From the NCBI RefSeq assembly GCF_017833255.1, contig NZ_JAFIBU010000001.1, forward strand, positions 3,042,501-3,106,500: a stretch of 64,000 nt of DNA, in the 5' to 3' direction. Position numbers and translations under genes: made by a program. The notes below the pieces were generated by a model. That model saw nothing but the letters and a program-made list of their open reading frames with translations, had not been told where the DNA came from and searched no databases. The stretch comes from Paenibacillus sp. PvR098 (GTDB lineage Bacteria > Bacillota > Bacilli > Paenibacillales > NBRC-103111). Shown piece by piece: positions 35,774 to 43,957 of the stretch. The first letter of the stretch is position 1; each line of letters begins with the position of its first letter.

Positions 35774-38658
35774 TCGATACGGGGAACATCAACGTGAATG
35801 TGCGGTGGGCTCCTCAAGGCGGGTTTTTCCTTTGGGGCGCCCGGTATAACGGCGGCATCTGCGACGCTTACGACCTTCGCGACTGGTTGTTTGCCTGGCA
35901 CGCGCCTTCCTTCTACGGCACGTTCATCGAGGTAACCGAATCGATGAATATGGAAGGCGTACTGCTTCCTTCGCTGGAAGCGCTAGACTATATGGCGGCT
36001 CCGAGCTACGTGCAGCACCAACGGCTGGATTTCAGCCGCGACCTTGAGGAGCTGACGCGGCTGGCGCCTGCCGTCAAAGAGGCACTGACGCAGGGACGCT
36101 TTATGCCTGATTTCGCCAAATGGAAAGCGGGCGAACTGGGCTGGAAGCTGCAGCTGCCCGAAGAAGAGTCCGCCCTGGCGGCCTCGCCGGTGGCGCAGCA
36201 GTGGATGGACCAGCTTATTCCCGACTGGATCGAAGCAGACGGGGTGATGCGCCAGAGCCTGGAGCAACTCGAACGTTCCTTTCCGCTGCTGTCCAGCGGC
36301 AAGGAAGCAGTTGATCTCTGGATGGACGAGGAGGATTGGCTCATTTCTATCGGTTGGCAGTCCGATGGCACGCCCTTCCGGACATGCCTGAAGCTTGAAG
36401 AGCCCGCGGTTTCCGGCGGCGCTTGGCCGCTGCGCGTCGTGCTGCAGGACCGAGGCGACAAGGACGTGCAGTACGAGATGGCTCCCACGGACCTCGGGGC
36501 ACTGGCTGCCGCAGAGCCTGACGCCGCTATCGCCGAGGCGCTGCCTGAGGCATGGCGCGAGCATCTCGGCCGGGCTGTACGCGACGCCGAGAAGTGGGGG
36601 CGCATGCTGCCATGGCTCGCTACCGGCGAGGAAAGCTTGCGCAGCTCCCTCACGCCGGATGAGGCATGGGAACTGCTTGTGAAGGGCAGCCTCCGCCTTA
36701 TCGAGTCGGGCTACTCCGTCTTCCTGCCCGACTGGTGGGAGCGTATCCGCAAGTGGCGTCCCCGCCTCAAAGCGAAGATCAAGTCGTCCGTAGGCGCAGG
36801 TCCGCAGCCGATGTTCGGCCTTGGTCAGCTCATGCAATTCGATTGGAAAATCGCCCTCGGAGACATCGAGTTGACGGAAGAAGAATTCCGTGAGCTGCTC
36901 GAGCAGAACCGCAGGCTGGTGCAAATTCACGGTCAGTGGGTGCAGCTCGATCCCGTTCATCTCGCTCAGCTTCAAAGCGTGATGCATCAGGTACAGAAGA
37001 ACCAGGGCCTTTCTCTTCGGGATGTACTGGAGCTGCACCTGCTGGGCACAAGCGAAGGCGAAGAAGATAAGGACTTCCACCGTTCCCTGAAGATGGAGGT
37101 CGAGCTGAACGATCAGCTTCAGGAGCTGGTCAAGCTTCTGAATCATGCCAAGCGTCCACCGCTCACCGAACCGCCCGACAGCTTCCGCGGCACCTTGCGG
37201 CCTTACCAAGTGGAGGGCATTTCGTGGCTGATGTTCCTGCGGGAGTGTGGTTTGGGCGGATGCCTGGCCGACGATATGGGCCTCGGCAAAACGATTCAAA
37301 TGATTACCTATCTGCTTCTCCTGCGGGAGAAACATCTGACCGAAGGCACGGCAGATCCGTCTCCCTCCCTGCTCATCTGTCCCACCTCGGTGCTCGGCAA
37401 CTGGCAGAAGGAGCTCCAGCGCTTCGCTCCCGACCTGCGCGTTCATCTGCATTACGGTCCGGGTCGCGCCAAGGGCGAAACGTTCGCTGAAAGCTGCCGC
37501 GACTGCGACCTTGTGCTGACAACGTATACGCTGGCTCACTTGGACGAAACGGAGCTCGCCTCAATGCACTGGGAATCGATATGTCTGGATGAGGCGCAAA
37601 ACATCAAGAACGCCTACACGAAGCAGGCGGCATCCATCCGTAAGCTGACAGGACGGCACCGAATCGCACTGACAGGCACGCCGATCGAGAATCGGCTGAC
37701 CGAGCTGTGGTCGATTTTCGATTTTCTGAACCCCGGCTACCTCGGTACGCTGCGCGATTTCACACAGCGGTATGTCGGAGCCATTGAGCGGACTCAAGAC
37801 CCGGAGCTTATCGCCAAGGTACAGCGGCTCATCCGCCCATTCCTGCTGCGGCGGCTAAAGAAGGATCCTTCGATCCAGCTCGATTTACCGGAAAAATACG
37901 AGTACAAAACCTATATCTCTCTTACCACAGAGCAAGCTACGCTTTACGAAACCTACATCCGTGACATGTTCGAGCGCATCGACACGATGTCGCCCATGGA
38001 GCGCCGCGGCATGATCTTGGCTGCCCTGACGAAGCTGAAGCAAATCTGCAACCATCCCGCCCTGCTCACGAAAGAATCGCCACAGTCACCATGGCGCGGA
38101 CGCTCCAACAAAGTCGAACGGCTGCTGGAGATGGTTCAGGAGCTGCGGCAGGAAGGCGATAAATGTCTCATTTTCACCCAGTTCGTAGAGAGCGGCCTGC
38201 TGCTTCAGCGGGTGTTCGGGGAAGAATTAGGCGGCAAAATCCCATTCCTGCACGGTGGAAGCTCTAAAGCAGAGCGCGACCGGATGATCGAAACCTTTCA
38301 AAATGAAGCGCAGACGGACACCACAGATTCAGGCATTTTCTTGCTGTCGCTGAAGGCGGGGGGAACAGGACTCAACCTTACGGCCGCCAATCACGTGTTT
38401 CATTTTGACCGTTGGTGGAACCCGGCGGTGGAGAACCAAGCAACAGACCGCGCTTTCCGGATCGGCCAGACCCGCCACGTGCAGGTCCACAAGTTCGTCA
38501 CGCTGGGGACGCTGGAGGAACGCATCGATGAGATGATCGATAAGAAGATGGGGCTCAGCCAGCAAATCGTAGGCAGCGGCGAGCAGTGGATCACGGAGTT
38601 ATCAACGGACGACCTCAAGGATCTCTTCTCGCTGCGCAGCGAGTGGGTTGAGAAATAA
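35761..38658 (+). CDS. SNF2-family DNA-translocating ATPase
   Basis: A 965-residue SWI/SNF2 protein. About 450 N-terminal residues are the bacterial SNF2-associated region; the ATPase has Walker A ADDMGLGKT (K510), DEAQ box (610-613), TGTPIENRLTELWSIFDFLNPG, and the C-terminal RecA lobe with RWWNPAVENQATDRAFRIGQ in motifs V-VI. There is no nuclease domain. It overlaps the upstream SWIM gene by 13 nt (two alternative ATGs, 35761 and 35770). The bacterial group (HepA/RapA-related) is variously linked with transcription recycling; the precise role is unknown. Confidence 0.93.
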   Translation: MDSMIDTGNINVNVRWAPQGGFFLWGARYNGGICDAYDLRDWLFAWHAPSFYGTFIEVTESMNMEGVLLPSLEALDYMAAPSYVQHQRLDFSRDLEELTRLAPAVKEALTQGRFMPDFAKWKAGELGWKLQLPEEESALAASPVAQQWMDQLIPDWIEADGVMRQSLEQLERSFPLLSSGKEAVDLWMDEEDWLISIGWQSDGTPFRTCLKLEEPAVSGGAWPLRVVLQDRGDKDVQYEMAPTDLGALAAAEPDAAIAEALPEAWREHLGRAVRDAEKWGRMLPWLATGEESLRSSLTPDEAWELLVKGSLRLIESGYSVFLPDWWERIRKWRPRLKAKIKSSVGAGPQPMFGLGQLMQFDWKIALGDIELTEEEFRELLEQNRRLVQIHGQWVQLDPVHLAQLQSVMHQVQKNQGLSLRDVLELHLLGTSEGEEDKDFHRSLKMEVELNDQLQELVKLLNHAKRPPLTEPPDSFRGTLRPYQVEGISWLMFLRECGLGGCLADDMGLGKTIQMITYLLLLREKHLTEGTADPSPSLLICPTSVLGNWQKELQRFAPDLRVHLHYGPGRAKGETFAESCRDCDLVLTTYTLAHLDETELASMHWESICLDEAQNIKNAYTKQAASIRKLTGRHRIALTGTPIENRLTELWSIFDFLNPGYLGTLRDFTQRYVGAIERTQDPELIAKVQRLIRPFLLRRLKKDPSIQLDLPEKYEYKTYISLTTEQATLYETYIRDMFERIDTMSPMERRGMILAALTKLKQICNHPALLTKESPQSPWRGRSNKVERLLEMVQELRQEGDKCLIFTQFVESGLLLQRVFGEELGGKIPFLHGGSSKAERDRMIETFQNEAQTDTTDSGIFLLSLKAGGTGLNLTAANHVFHFDRWWNPAVENQATDRAFRIGQTRHVQVHKFVTLGTLEERIDEMIDKKMGLSQQIVGSGEQWITELSTDDLKDLFSLRSEWVEK

Positions 38659-39014
38659 CCCTGATGAACCGTTCATACGGGCCCTCTGCTCTTAGGCTAT
38701 ACCATCCTCTCCGAGCCGAACTTGAATAAGACTTCCGCAAATGGAGACCGTTTTGATCCATAACATCCCGACCATGGTGCTTTATGCTGCACCATGGTCG
38801 GGATAATATAAGACCTCAGGATTCAATTCAAACTTCCTTATCCCTTCACCTGGCCAATCCATCATCGTTTCCCCTTGTCCACTCCGACTGTTCTTTATAA
38901 TGAACAAATTCTGATTTCTTGCCACAAGCCAAAAAAGGAACCCCGTCGCCATTTGTCGAATTTTTACATTACCGGATAACGGATATCCATTACTTCACTA
39001 AGGTGGTTCCCTTC
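38659..39014. other. Spacer between the helicase and the hybrid kinase
   Basis: No gene is supported here apart from the non-coding upstream extension of the kinase frame. The only marked structure is the 16-bp hairpin at 38765-38804; a kinase promoter presumably lies between 38850 and 39000 but no clean pair of boxes was identified. Confidence 0.5.
38765..38804 (+). terminator. 16-bp perfect hairpin behind the SNF2 gene
   Basis: ATCCCGACCATGGTGC (38765-38780) pairs with GCACCATGGTCGGGAT (38789-38804) around an 8-nt loop. It is followed by AATATAA rather than a T-run, so it is a terminator without the usual U-tract, an RNA processing site or a repeat element. Confidence 0.5.
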
Positions 39015-41915
39015 ATGAACATAACACGATCGAAAATTTCTTTGACCTATATCATTATTACCATTTCTTTGCTTGCTCTAGTTAGCATCTCCAGCTTCAT
39101 TGCTTCCAGAAACACGGAAGCCAAATTGAACTCCATCGTCAATGATATCATTCCCTTATCTAATTTGGCGCAAGAATTGTCGATCACCTTGGTCAACATG
39201 GAATCGGGCTTGCGGGGATACGAGGTCACCAGAGAAGCGCAGTATTTGCAGCCTTATGATGAAAGTAAAGCCAAGCTGAATGAGCACCTGCTGGCGATGG
39301 ACAAGTATCAGAAGCAATACACTCGTCTGAACAACGTAATGGCCGGCGAAGTGATACCGCAAATTCAGCGGCTTCAAGACCATTATAGTAGCCAAATCAA
39401 CTTGATTGGAAACGGACAAATGGACACGGCACTAGAACGGGTTGCTATCGGCAAAAATTTGATGGATCGTTATCGGCAAATTCATACGAAGCTGACTTCC
39501 GAAATTGAGGAAATCGCTTCGGATACTTACGATTCCGCGCGAAGCGCAGAAACAACGGCCCGCGTGATCATCACTCTGGGTGGCAGCCTTGCTCTTATTA
39601 TCGGACTGTTCTCGGTATTTACTTTCATCCGGGCTAAGCGGGCAGAAGCTGCGCTTCGCAGGAGCGAAGAGTCTTACCGCTTTTTGGCGGAAAGCCTGGA
39701 AGCACAGAACGAAGAGATTATCACTCAACAGGATGAGCAGGAAGCGATCATGGTGCAGCTGTCACAGCGGGAGCACGAGCTGGAGGCCATTACCAATTAT
39801 CAGGAGAAGCTGACTGGGTCGACAGACATGGAGGAATTCTTACAATCTTCCGTTCCCGCCCTACTGGAATCTTTACAGCTTGATGCCGCTATGCTCGTCA
39901 TGAAATCGCCGGAAACGGAAGGAGAGGAAGCTGCTTACGAAGTGCTTTACTCCATCGGCTATCCCTCCAAACTGCAGTTATTACGTGAGAATGAGCTGTT
40001 CGGCCCGGCACTGCGGGTTCTGACGGAGAAACAGCCTCTGGATTCCACCCGAAATACCACGGAGCAGGAGCGCGGATTCCACCAAGGACTGGCGTATGCT
40101 GTCGACCGGTATTTTCCGCTGTTTAACGATCAGCAAGAAGCTGTTGGATTTCTGCTGATCACCGGATATGTTACCGAGCAAAGCGATTTGAAAGCTCGGC
40201 TAACCAAAGGGCTCATTCGCCAATTCGGGCTTGCCTTTCTGGCTCAGCAGATTAACGAAGAGCGGCGCCGTCAATCCGTCCGACTGGAGCAGCAAAGCGA
40301 GCAGCTTCAGCAAGAGAAAGGCTTGATTGAAGAGCAGCACCACCTGATTGAAAACATTTTGGAATCGACGCATGAAGGGATGATGATGTGCGATTCCGAA
40401 GGACAGTGGATGTTTGCCAACCATCGCATGGATGACTTTTTTCCTTTCAATCGCCAGAGTGGAACCCCGGTTACAGCGATCTTCCAAACCATACTGGAGA
40501 CTTCTTCGGATTTCTCTTCCGTGTTTAAGTCGATTCAAGGGCTGCTTCGCGGTGAGGTGGATAGGCTGACGGAAAGATTCTCGTTCGTCGGACCGGACAA
40601 CCAGCAAAGACACCTCAATCTCTACGCAACAAAGGTGGGCGATAACCGGCAGGAGGAGCAAGGCTTTCTATTCGTGTTCCGCGACCGGACTGAGGAGGAG
40701 AGGGCCGACGAAATCAAAAATGAGTTCATCAGCATCGTCTCACATGAGCTGCGTACGCCGCTTTCCAGCGTTCTCGGATTTATTGAAATTCTGCTGCACC
40801 GTCAGCTATCCCCTGAAAAGCAGCAGCGTTATTTGCAGACGATCTATAAAGAAGCGATGCGCTTATCCACGTTAATCAACGACTTTCTCGACCTTCAGCG
40901 AATGGAATCGGGGAAGCAAATTTATCATTTTGCCCCTGTCGAACTTAGAAACCTGCTTCAAGAAGTGGCGGAGCAGTGGAGGGGTAAGCAGAGCCATCAA
41001 ATCATGCTTCATTTGCCAGACCATGAGGTATGGGTACGTGCGGATGCGGATCGGCTGAAGCAGGTAGGCCACAATTTAATGAGCAACGCCATCAAGTATT
41101 CCCCACACTCTGAGCAGATCGACCTGACGCTGCGGCTGGAAGGAAGACACGTTCTTATCCTCATTCAGGATTATGGGCTTGGCATACCTGAGGAAGCCAA
41201 GGACAAACTGTTCACCAGGTTTTATCGGGTCGACAATTCGGATCGCAGGCAAATTGGCGGAACGGGACTTGGGCTGGCCATCGTCCGCGAGATCGTTGAG
41301 GCGCATCAGGGTACAATCTCTTTTGAATCGGCTATGGGCCAAGGCACGACGTTTGCCGTCGAGCTCATGACCTATGAGATTCAAAGCGCCGAAGGAAGCA
41401 TCATGATTCTGGAGGATGACGATAACCTGGCCCGATTGATCGGGGTGGCGCTCAGCAAGCTCCAAGTCCCGATGGTTTATGTGCGTTCTGCGGAAGAGGC
41501 TATCATCGCGCTTCACCAGATCCGGGAGCATGCACCGCTGCTTTGCATCGTGGACATTCATCTGGAGGGCTCAATGAACGGTTGGGATTTCATTGCCGAA
41601 CTGTACCGTCATCCCAAGTATTACCGGACGCCGGTCATCGTCTCCACCGCATTGGAACAGCCGCAAGACTACCACGAGAAAGACATAGAGAAGTTTCTGC
41701 GCAAGCCGTTCTCCATGGAAAAACTGCTGCAGGTTGCCGATCATCTGCTGAAGCATACCAATGGGCAGCCGGCTTACATTTTTCCGGCGCAGGATGAGGA
41801 GCTCATTAAGAATACGCTTGCCATAAAAGGAATTGAAGTAGAGGAGATTACCCGCCAATCCGATCATATTCAAATTGAACCCAAAACGGCTCATAAAACG
41901 GAAGTCGAGGAATAA
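39015..41915 (+). CDS. Hybrid sensor histidine kinase with C-terminal receiver
   Basis: A 966-residue membrane kinase. TM1 spans about residues 9-28 and TM2 about 183-203, enclosing a helical extracellular sensor with the CHASE3-like NMESGLRGYEVT motif. Then come a coiled coil, a GAF-like region (about 270-430), a PAS-like region (455-560), HisKA with H577 (SIVSHELRTPLSSVLG), the HATPase (G1 DYGLGIP, GGTGLGLAIVREIV), and a receiver with D847 (CIVDIHLEG) and KPF. About 55 residues follow. The ATG at 39015 with AAGGTGG nine nt upstream is preferred to 38919. No partner regulator lies next to it. Confidence 0.93.
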   Translation: MNITRSKISLTYIIITISLLALVSISSFIASRNTEAKLNSIVNDIIPLSNLAQELSITLVNMESGLRGYEVTREAQYLQPYDESKAKLNEHLLAMDKYQKQYTRLNNVMAGEVIPQIQRLQDHYSSQINLIGNGQMDTALERVAIGKNLMDRYRQIHTKLTSEIEEIASDTYDSARSAETTARVIITLGGSLALIIGLFSVFTFIRAKRAEAALRRSEESYRFLAESLEAQNEEIITQQDEQEAIMVQLSQREHELEAITNYQEKLTGSTDMEEFLQSSVPALLESLQLDAAMLVMKSPETEGEEAAYEVLYSIGYPSKLQLLRENELFGPALRVLTEKQPLDSTRNTTEQERGFHQGLAYAVDRYFPLFNDQQEAVGFLLITGYVTEQSDLKARLTKGLIRQFGLAFLAQQINEERRRQSVRLEQQSEQLQQEKGLIEEQHHLIENILESTHEGMMMCDSEGQWMFANHRMDDFFPFNRQSGTPVTAIFQTILETSSDFSSVFKSIQGLLRGEVDRLTERFSFVGPDNQQRHLNLYATKVGDNRQEEQGFLFVFRDRTEEERADEIKNEFISIVSHELRTPLSSVLGFIEILLHRQLSPEKQQRYLQTIYKEAMRLSTLINDFLDLQRMESGKQIYHFAPVELRNLLQEVAEQWRGKQSHQIMLHLPDHEVWVRADADRLKQVGHNLMSNAIKYSPHSEQIDLTLRLEGRHVLILIQDYGLGIPEEAKDKLFTRFYRVDNSDRRQIGGTGLGLAIVREIVEAHQGTISFESAMGQGTTFAVELMTYEIQSAEGSIMILEDDDNLARLIGVALSKLQVPMVYVRSAEEAIIALHQIREHAPLLCIVDIHLEGSMNGWDFIAELYRHPKYYRTPVIVSTALEQPQDYHEKDIEKFLRKPFSMEKLLQVADHLLKHTNGQPAYIFPAQDEELIKNTLAIKGIEVEEITRQSDHIQIEPKTAHKTEVEE

Positions 41916-41918
41916 ACA

Positions 41919-42941
41919 TCAACTCTTTGAACCATCCGGCCCCTCAGGAAGCGTCCGGATGGTTTTTTCATTGAACCGTAAAGACCCCTCAGTCACCCAT
42001 ATCCGGTTCCCGAAATCGCGACCTCGGATCAACACGCGGTCTGGATACACTTCGACAATAAGCCCTTCACTCTTTGCCGCCTCTGGCGTGTACGGTCCGC
42101 CTTCTTTCCATGGCTGACGGACGGAGGAGCTGTTCGCCATCATAAAGCCATCGTGTACGATAGTTCGTGGCTGCTCCAGTTCCCGGTGGGAATGCCCCGA
42201 GAACAGGATCGTCTGAGGATAGGATGACAACAGCGCCTTGAGCTGCTGATACTGAACCACACCCCTCCCGCATCCTTCCCGGCCGCTTCCAGATACCGTA
42301 TCCGGGAGCGGCTGATGCAGAAAGACGAAGACCGGCTTCCTTTCGGGAGCCGCCTCTTTCAATTTGGCTTTCAACCATTGCAGTTGACTTGCGGATAGAT
42401 AAGCATCTTCTCCCACCGACGGGTCCGATTGTCTATAACGCTCCGTTCCGAGAAGCAGAAACCGGTAGCCTTCGATTTGCCGTTCATAATAAACCTTCGG
42501 CTCTCCGACGAAGCGTAAAAATCTTTGAATCGCAGCCGTATCCGTTTCCCCGTTAGGAAATGTGCCCGGACTCCAGCGTCCGCGCCGGTCATGCCACATA
42601 CGGTAAAACTCATGGTTGCCTATCGTATAATACACCTGTCGGGGATGAGGATGCTTGTCCAGCATTTGGCGAAGCGCACGATAATCCCCCGGGTTGCCGT
42701 TGCCGAGATCTCCGTTGATAATGAGAGCCTCAGCTAGGGGTGCTGCATGGTGTAGATCATCCAGGGCGCGCCCGAAAATGTGTATGGAGCGCTGGTCCCA
42801 TCTCTGTAAATGGATGTCGCTAAGCACGGCGAATGTCATGACCCGATCTTGCTGCAGGGCAACGGATGCCGTTTCAGCTGTATGAAGAGCGAGCCATGCG
42901 GCTAGCAAGCCGGCGAGCCATGCAAACGGCCGAATAAGCAC
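41919..42941 (-). CDS. Secreted calcineurin-like metallophosphoesterase
   Basis: A 340-residue phosphoesterase. The N terminus has a hydrophobic signal (PFAWLAGLLAAWLALHTAE). Metal motifs in order: LSDIHL, NGDLGN, IGNHEFY, FLHQPL, and FSGHSHRELE. About 70 residues follow the last motif. It ends 3 nt after the stop of the convergent hybrid kinase, and the kinase's terminator hairpin is encoded in its own 3' end. Substrate unknown; a wall- or membrane-associated role would fit the export signal. Confidence 0.87.
   Translation of the reverse strand: MLIRPFAWLAGLLAAWLALHTAETASVALQQDRVMTFAVLSDIHLQRWDQRSIHIFGRALDDLHHAAPLAEALIINGDLGNGNPGDYRALRQMLDKHPHPRQVYYTIGNHEFYRMWHDRRGRWSPGTFPNGETDTAAIQRFLRFVGEPKVYYERQIEGYRFLLLGTERYRQSDPSVGEDAYLSASQLQWLKAKLKEAAPERKPVFVFLHQPLPDTVSGSGREGCGRGVVQYQQLKALLSSYPQTILFSGHSHRELEQPRTIVHDGFMMANSSSVRQPWKEGGPYTPEAAKSEGLIVEVYPDRVLIRGRDFGNRIWVTEGSLRFNEKTIRTLPEGPDGSKS
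41930..41968 (+). terminator. Hybrid kinase terminator inside the convergent phosphoesterase gene
   Basis: AACCATCCGG (41930-41939) and CCGGATGGTT (41955-41964) form a 10-bp stem followed by TTTTTT. On the other strand the same bases encode the C-terminal codons of the phosphoesterase. Confidence 0.85.
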
Positions 42942-43374
42942 TTGATCGTCCTCCTATCGTCAGCTCCTTTGTGTATAGGCTTAATATGCCGATTTTCCCA
43001 GTTTATTACCCTAATCCATAATGCTCATGCTATAATATGGATATTCATCGCTTCAAAGCCACCGCTGCAGGTGACGGCGTAATGAACTACCCGGACCCGC
43101 TCTTTATGGAGCTTCTGCAGCAGCACAAGCCTTACGTCGTTGTCACACTGGAGCGTGTTCAAGCAGACAGATGGTGACTGCCCACCGCTTTATTGATAGG
43201 CTTTTATTCTTAATGATTTCTTCTGCTTAACGAAAATAGGTTAAAATGACCTGTTTCATCAAGGGATAACCCGGTTAATAATACTTATTGCGCTAATCCT
43301 ACGTATGATTACGTAGAGTAAAAAAGAACTCATTCCTGGAGAAGCACCGGGACCGTGTTAATGGAGGTTAACGA
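42942..43374. other. Spacer upstream of the 55-codon small gene
   Basis: No well-supported gene. A 46-codon frame from the ATG at 43037 to 43177 has no ribosome site and directly abuts a TATAAT. A perfect small hairpin CTACGTA-TGAT-TACGTAG lies at 43299-43316, about 60 bp before the small gene. The rest is AT-rich. Confidence 0.5.
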
Positions 43375-43542
43375 ATGCGTTTCGCCATCAGCTACAAAGG
43401 AAAAATACTTGGAGAACCGATGTCCCGCGATCAAGCGGAAGTTGCACTGAAGCGACTAAGCCTATGCTTTAACAACCTGAAAATCGTTGAAGTCACTTCT
43501 GCATCATCCGCGCAAGCGCTTTCCAATAAGCATATTGGATGA
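43375..43542 (+). CDS. Small protein of 55 residues, unknown
   Basis: A short gene with an excellent ribosome site (GGAGGTT, six to seven nt before the ATG). It encodes MRFAISYKGKILGEPMSRDQ and then an Ala/Lys/Leu helix with a single Cys and a Ser-rich end. The sequence is partly amphipathic and slightly basic, with no signal or membrane segment. I do not recognise it. It is followed by a terminator-like hairpin (43602-43624). Ribosome-site quality is the main support. Confidence 0.55.
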   Translation: MRFAISYKGKILGEPMSRDQAEVALKRLSLCFNNLKIVEVTSASSAQALSNKHIG

Positions 43543-43593
43543 GCATAAGGATCAAAGAGGATATCCTTTACTCAACTTTATCGGAATCGGATT

Positions 43594-43624
43594 TAAAAAA
43601 ACCGCAAGCATAAAATGCTTACGG
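43594..43624 (-). terminator. Terminator behind the decayed chemoreceptor fragment/gal operon
   Basis: CCGCAAGCAT (43602-43611) and ATGCTTACGG (43615-43624) pair with a single C-A mismatch; on the minus strand a run of seven Ts (43595-43601) follows. It lies beyond galT and the receptor remnant, so it probably ends the gal transcript. Confidence 0.75.
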
Positions 43625-43633
43625 CTTCTCATT

Positions 43634-43953
43634 TCATGATCTTTTTTTCGTTTCCGTTAGTTGGGACAGGTTAACGAGCTGCTGCAGGGATGCGGTAATG
43701 GCTTCCACATGGTTTAAAGTTTGCCTCACCTGAACAATGCCGGTCAGCAGCTCTTTCATCCCGCCTTCCACTTCAGCCGATATTTTACGGTTCTCCATAC
43801 GTATCGCTGCAATATTTTCCACCAGTCCGACAACTTCATCAACGACTTGGGTTCCTCAATGACCTGAAGTATACTTTTGATTTGCTGCGTTGTTTCCATG
43901 AAGGTAGTGATCGTTTGGTTCGTGTCAGCTACTTTGAAAGAAATCTGAGCCAT
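43634..43953 (-). pseudogene. Decayed fragment of a methyl-accepting chemotaxis protein
   Basis: Two overlapping frames together read as the C-terminal signalling hairpin of a chemoreceptor: frame one (from 43953) gives MAQISFKVADTNQTI and TTFMETTQQIKSILQVIEE, and after a frame change near 43855 frame two continues with QVVDEVVGLVENIAA and an IRMENRKISAEV helix. The conserved hairpin tip (DQTNLLALNAAIEAARAGE type) is missing, which points to an internal deletion combined with a frameshift; the sensor and membrane parts are absent too. The first ATG is 4 nt past the galT stop. This is most simply a remnant; a sequencing error could explain the frameshift but not the missing tip. Confidence 0.65.
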
Positions 43954-43957
43954 TTTC

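Noticed and set aside
35983..37539. 518-codon minus-strand frame inside the SNF2 gene
   Set aside because: Shadow of a long GC-rich coding region; motifs of SNF2 are clear on the plus strand.
43037..43177. 46-codon frame starting at ATG after TATAAT
   Set aside because: No ribosome site and the ATG abuts the TATAAT, so no room for a transcript start; no recognised similarity.
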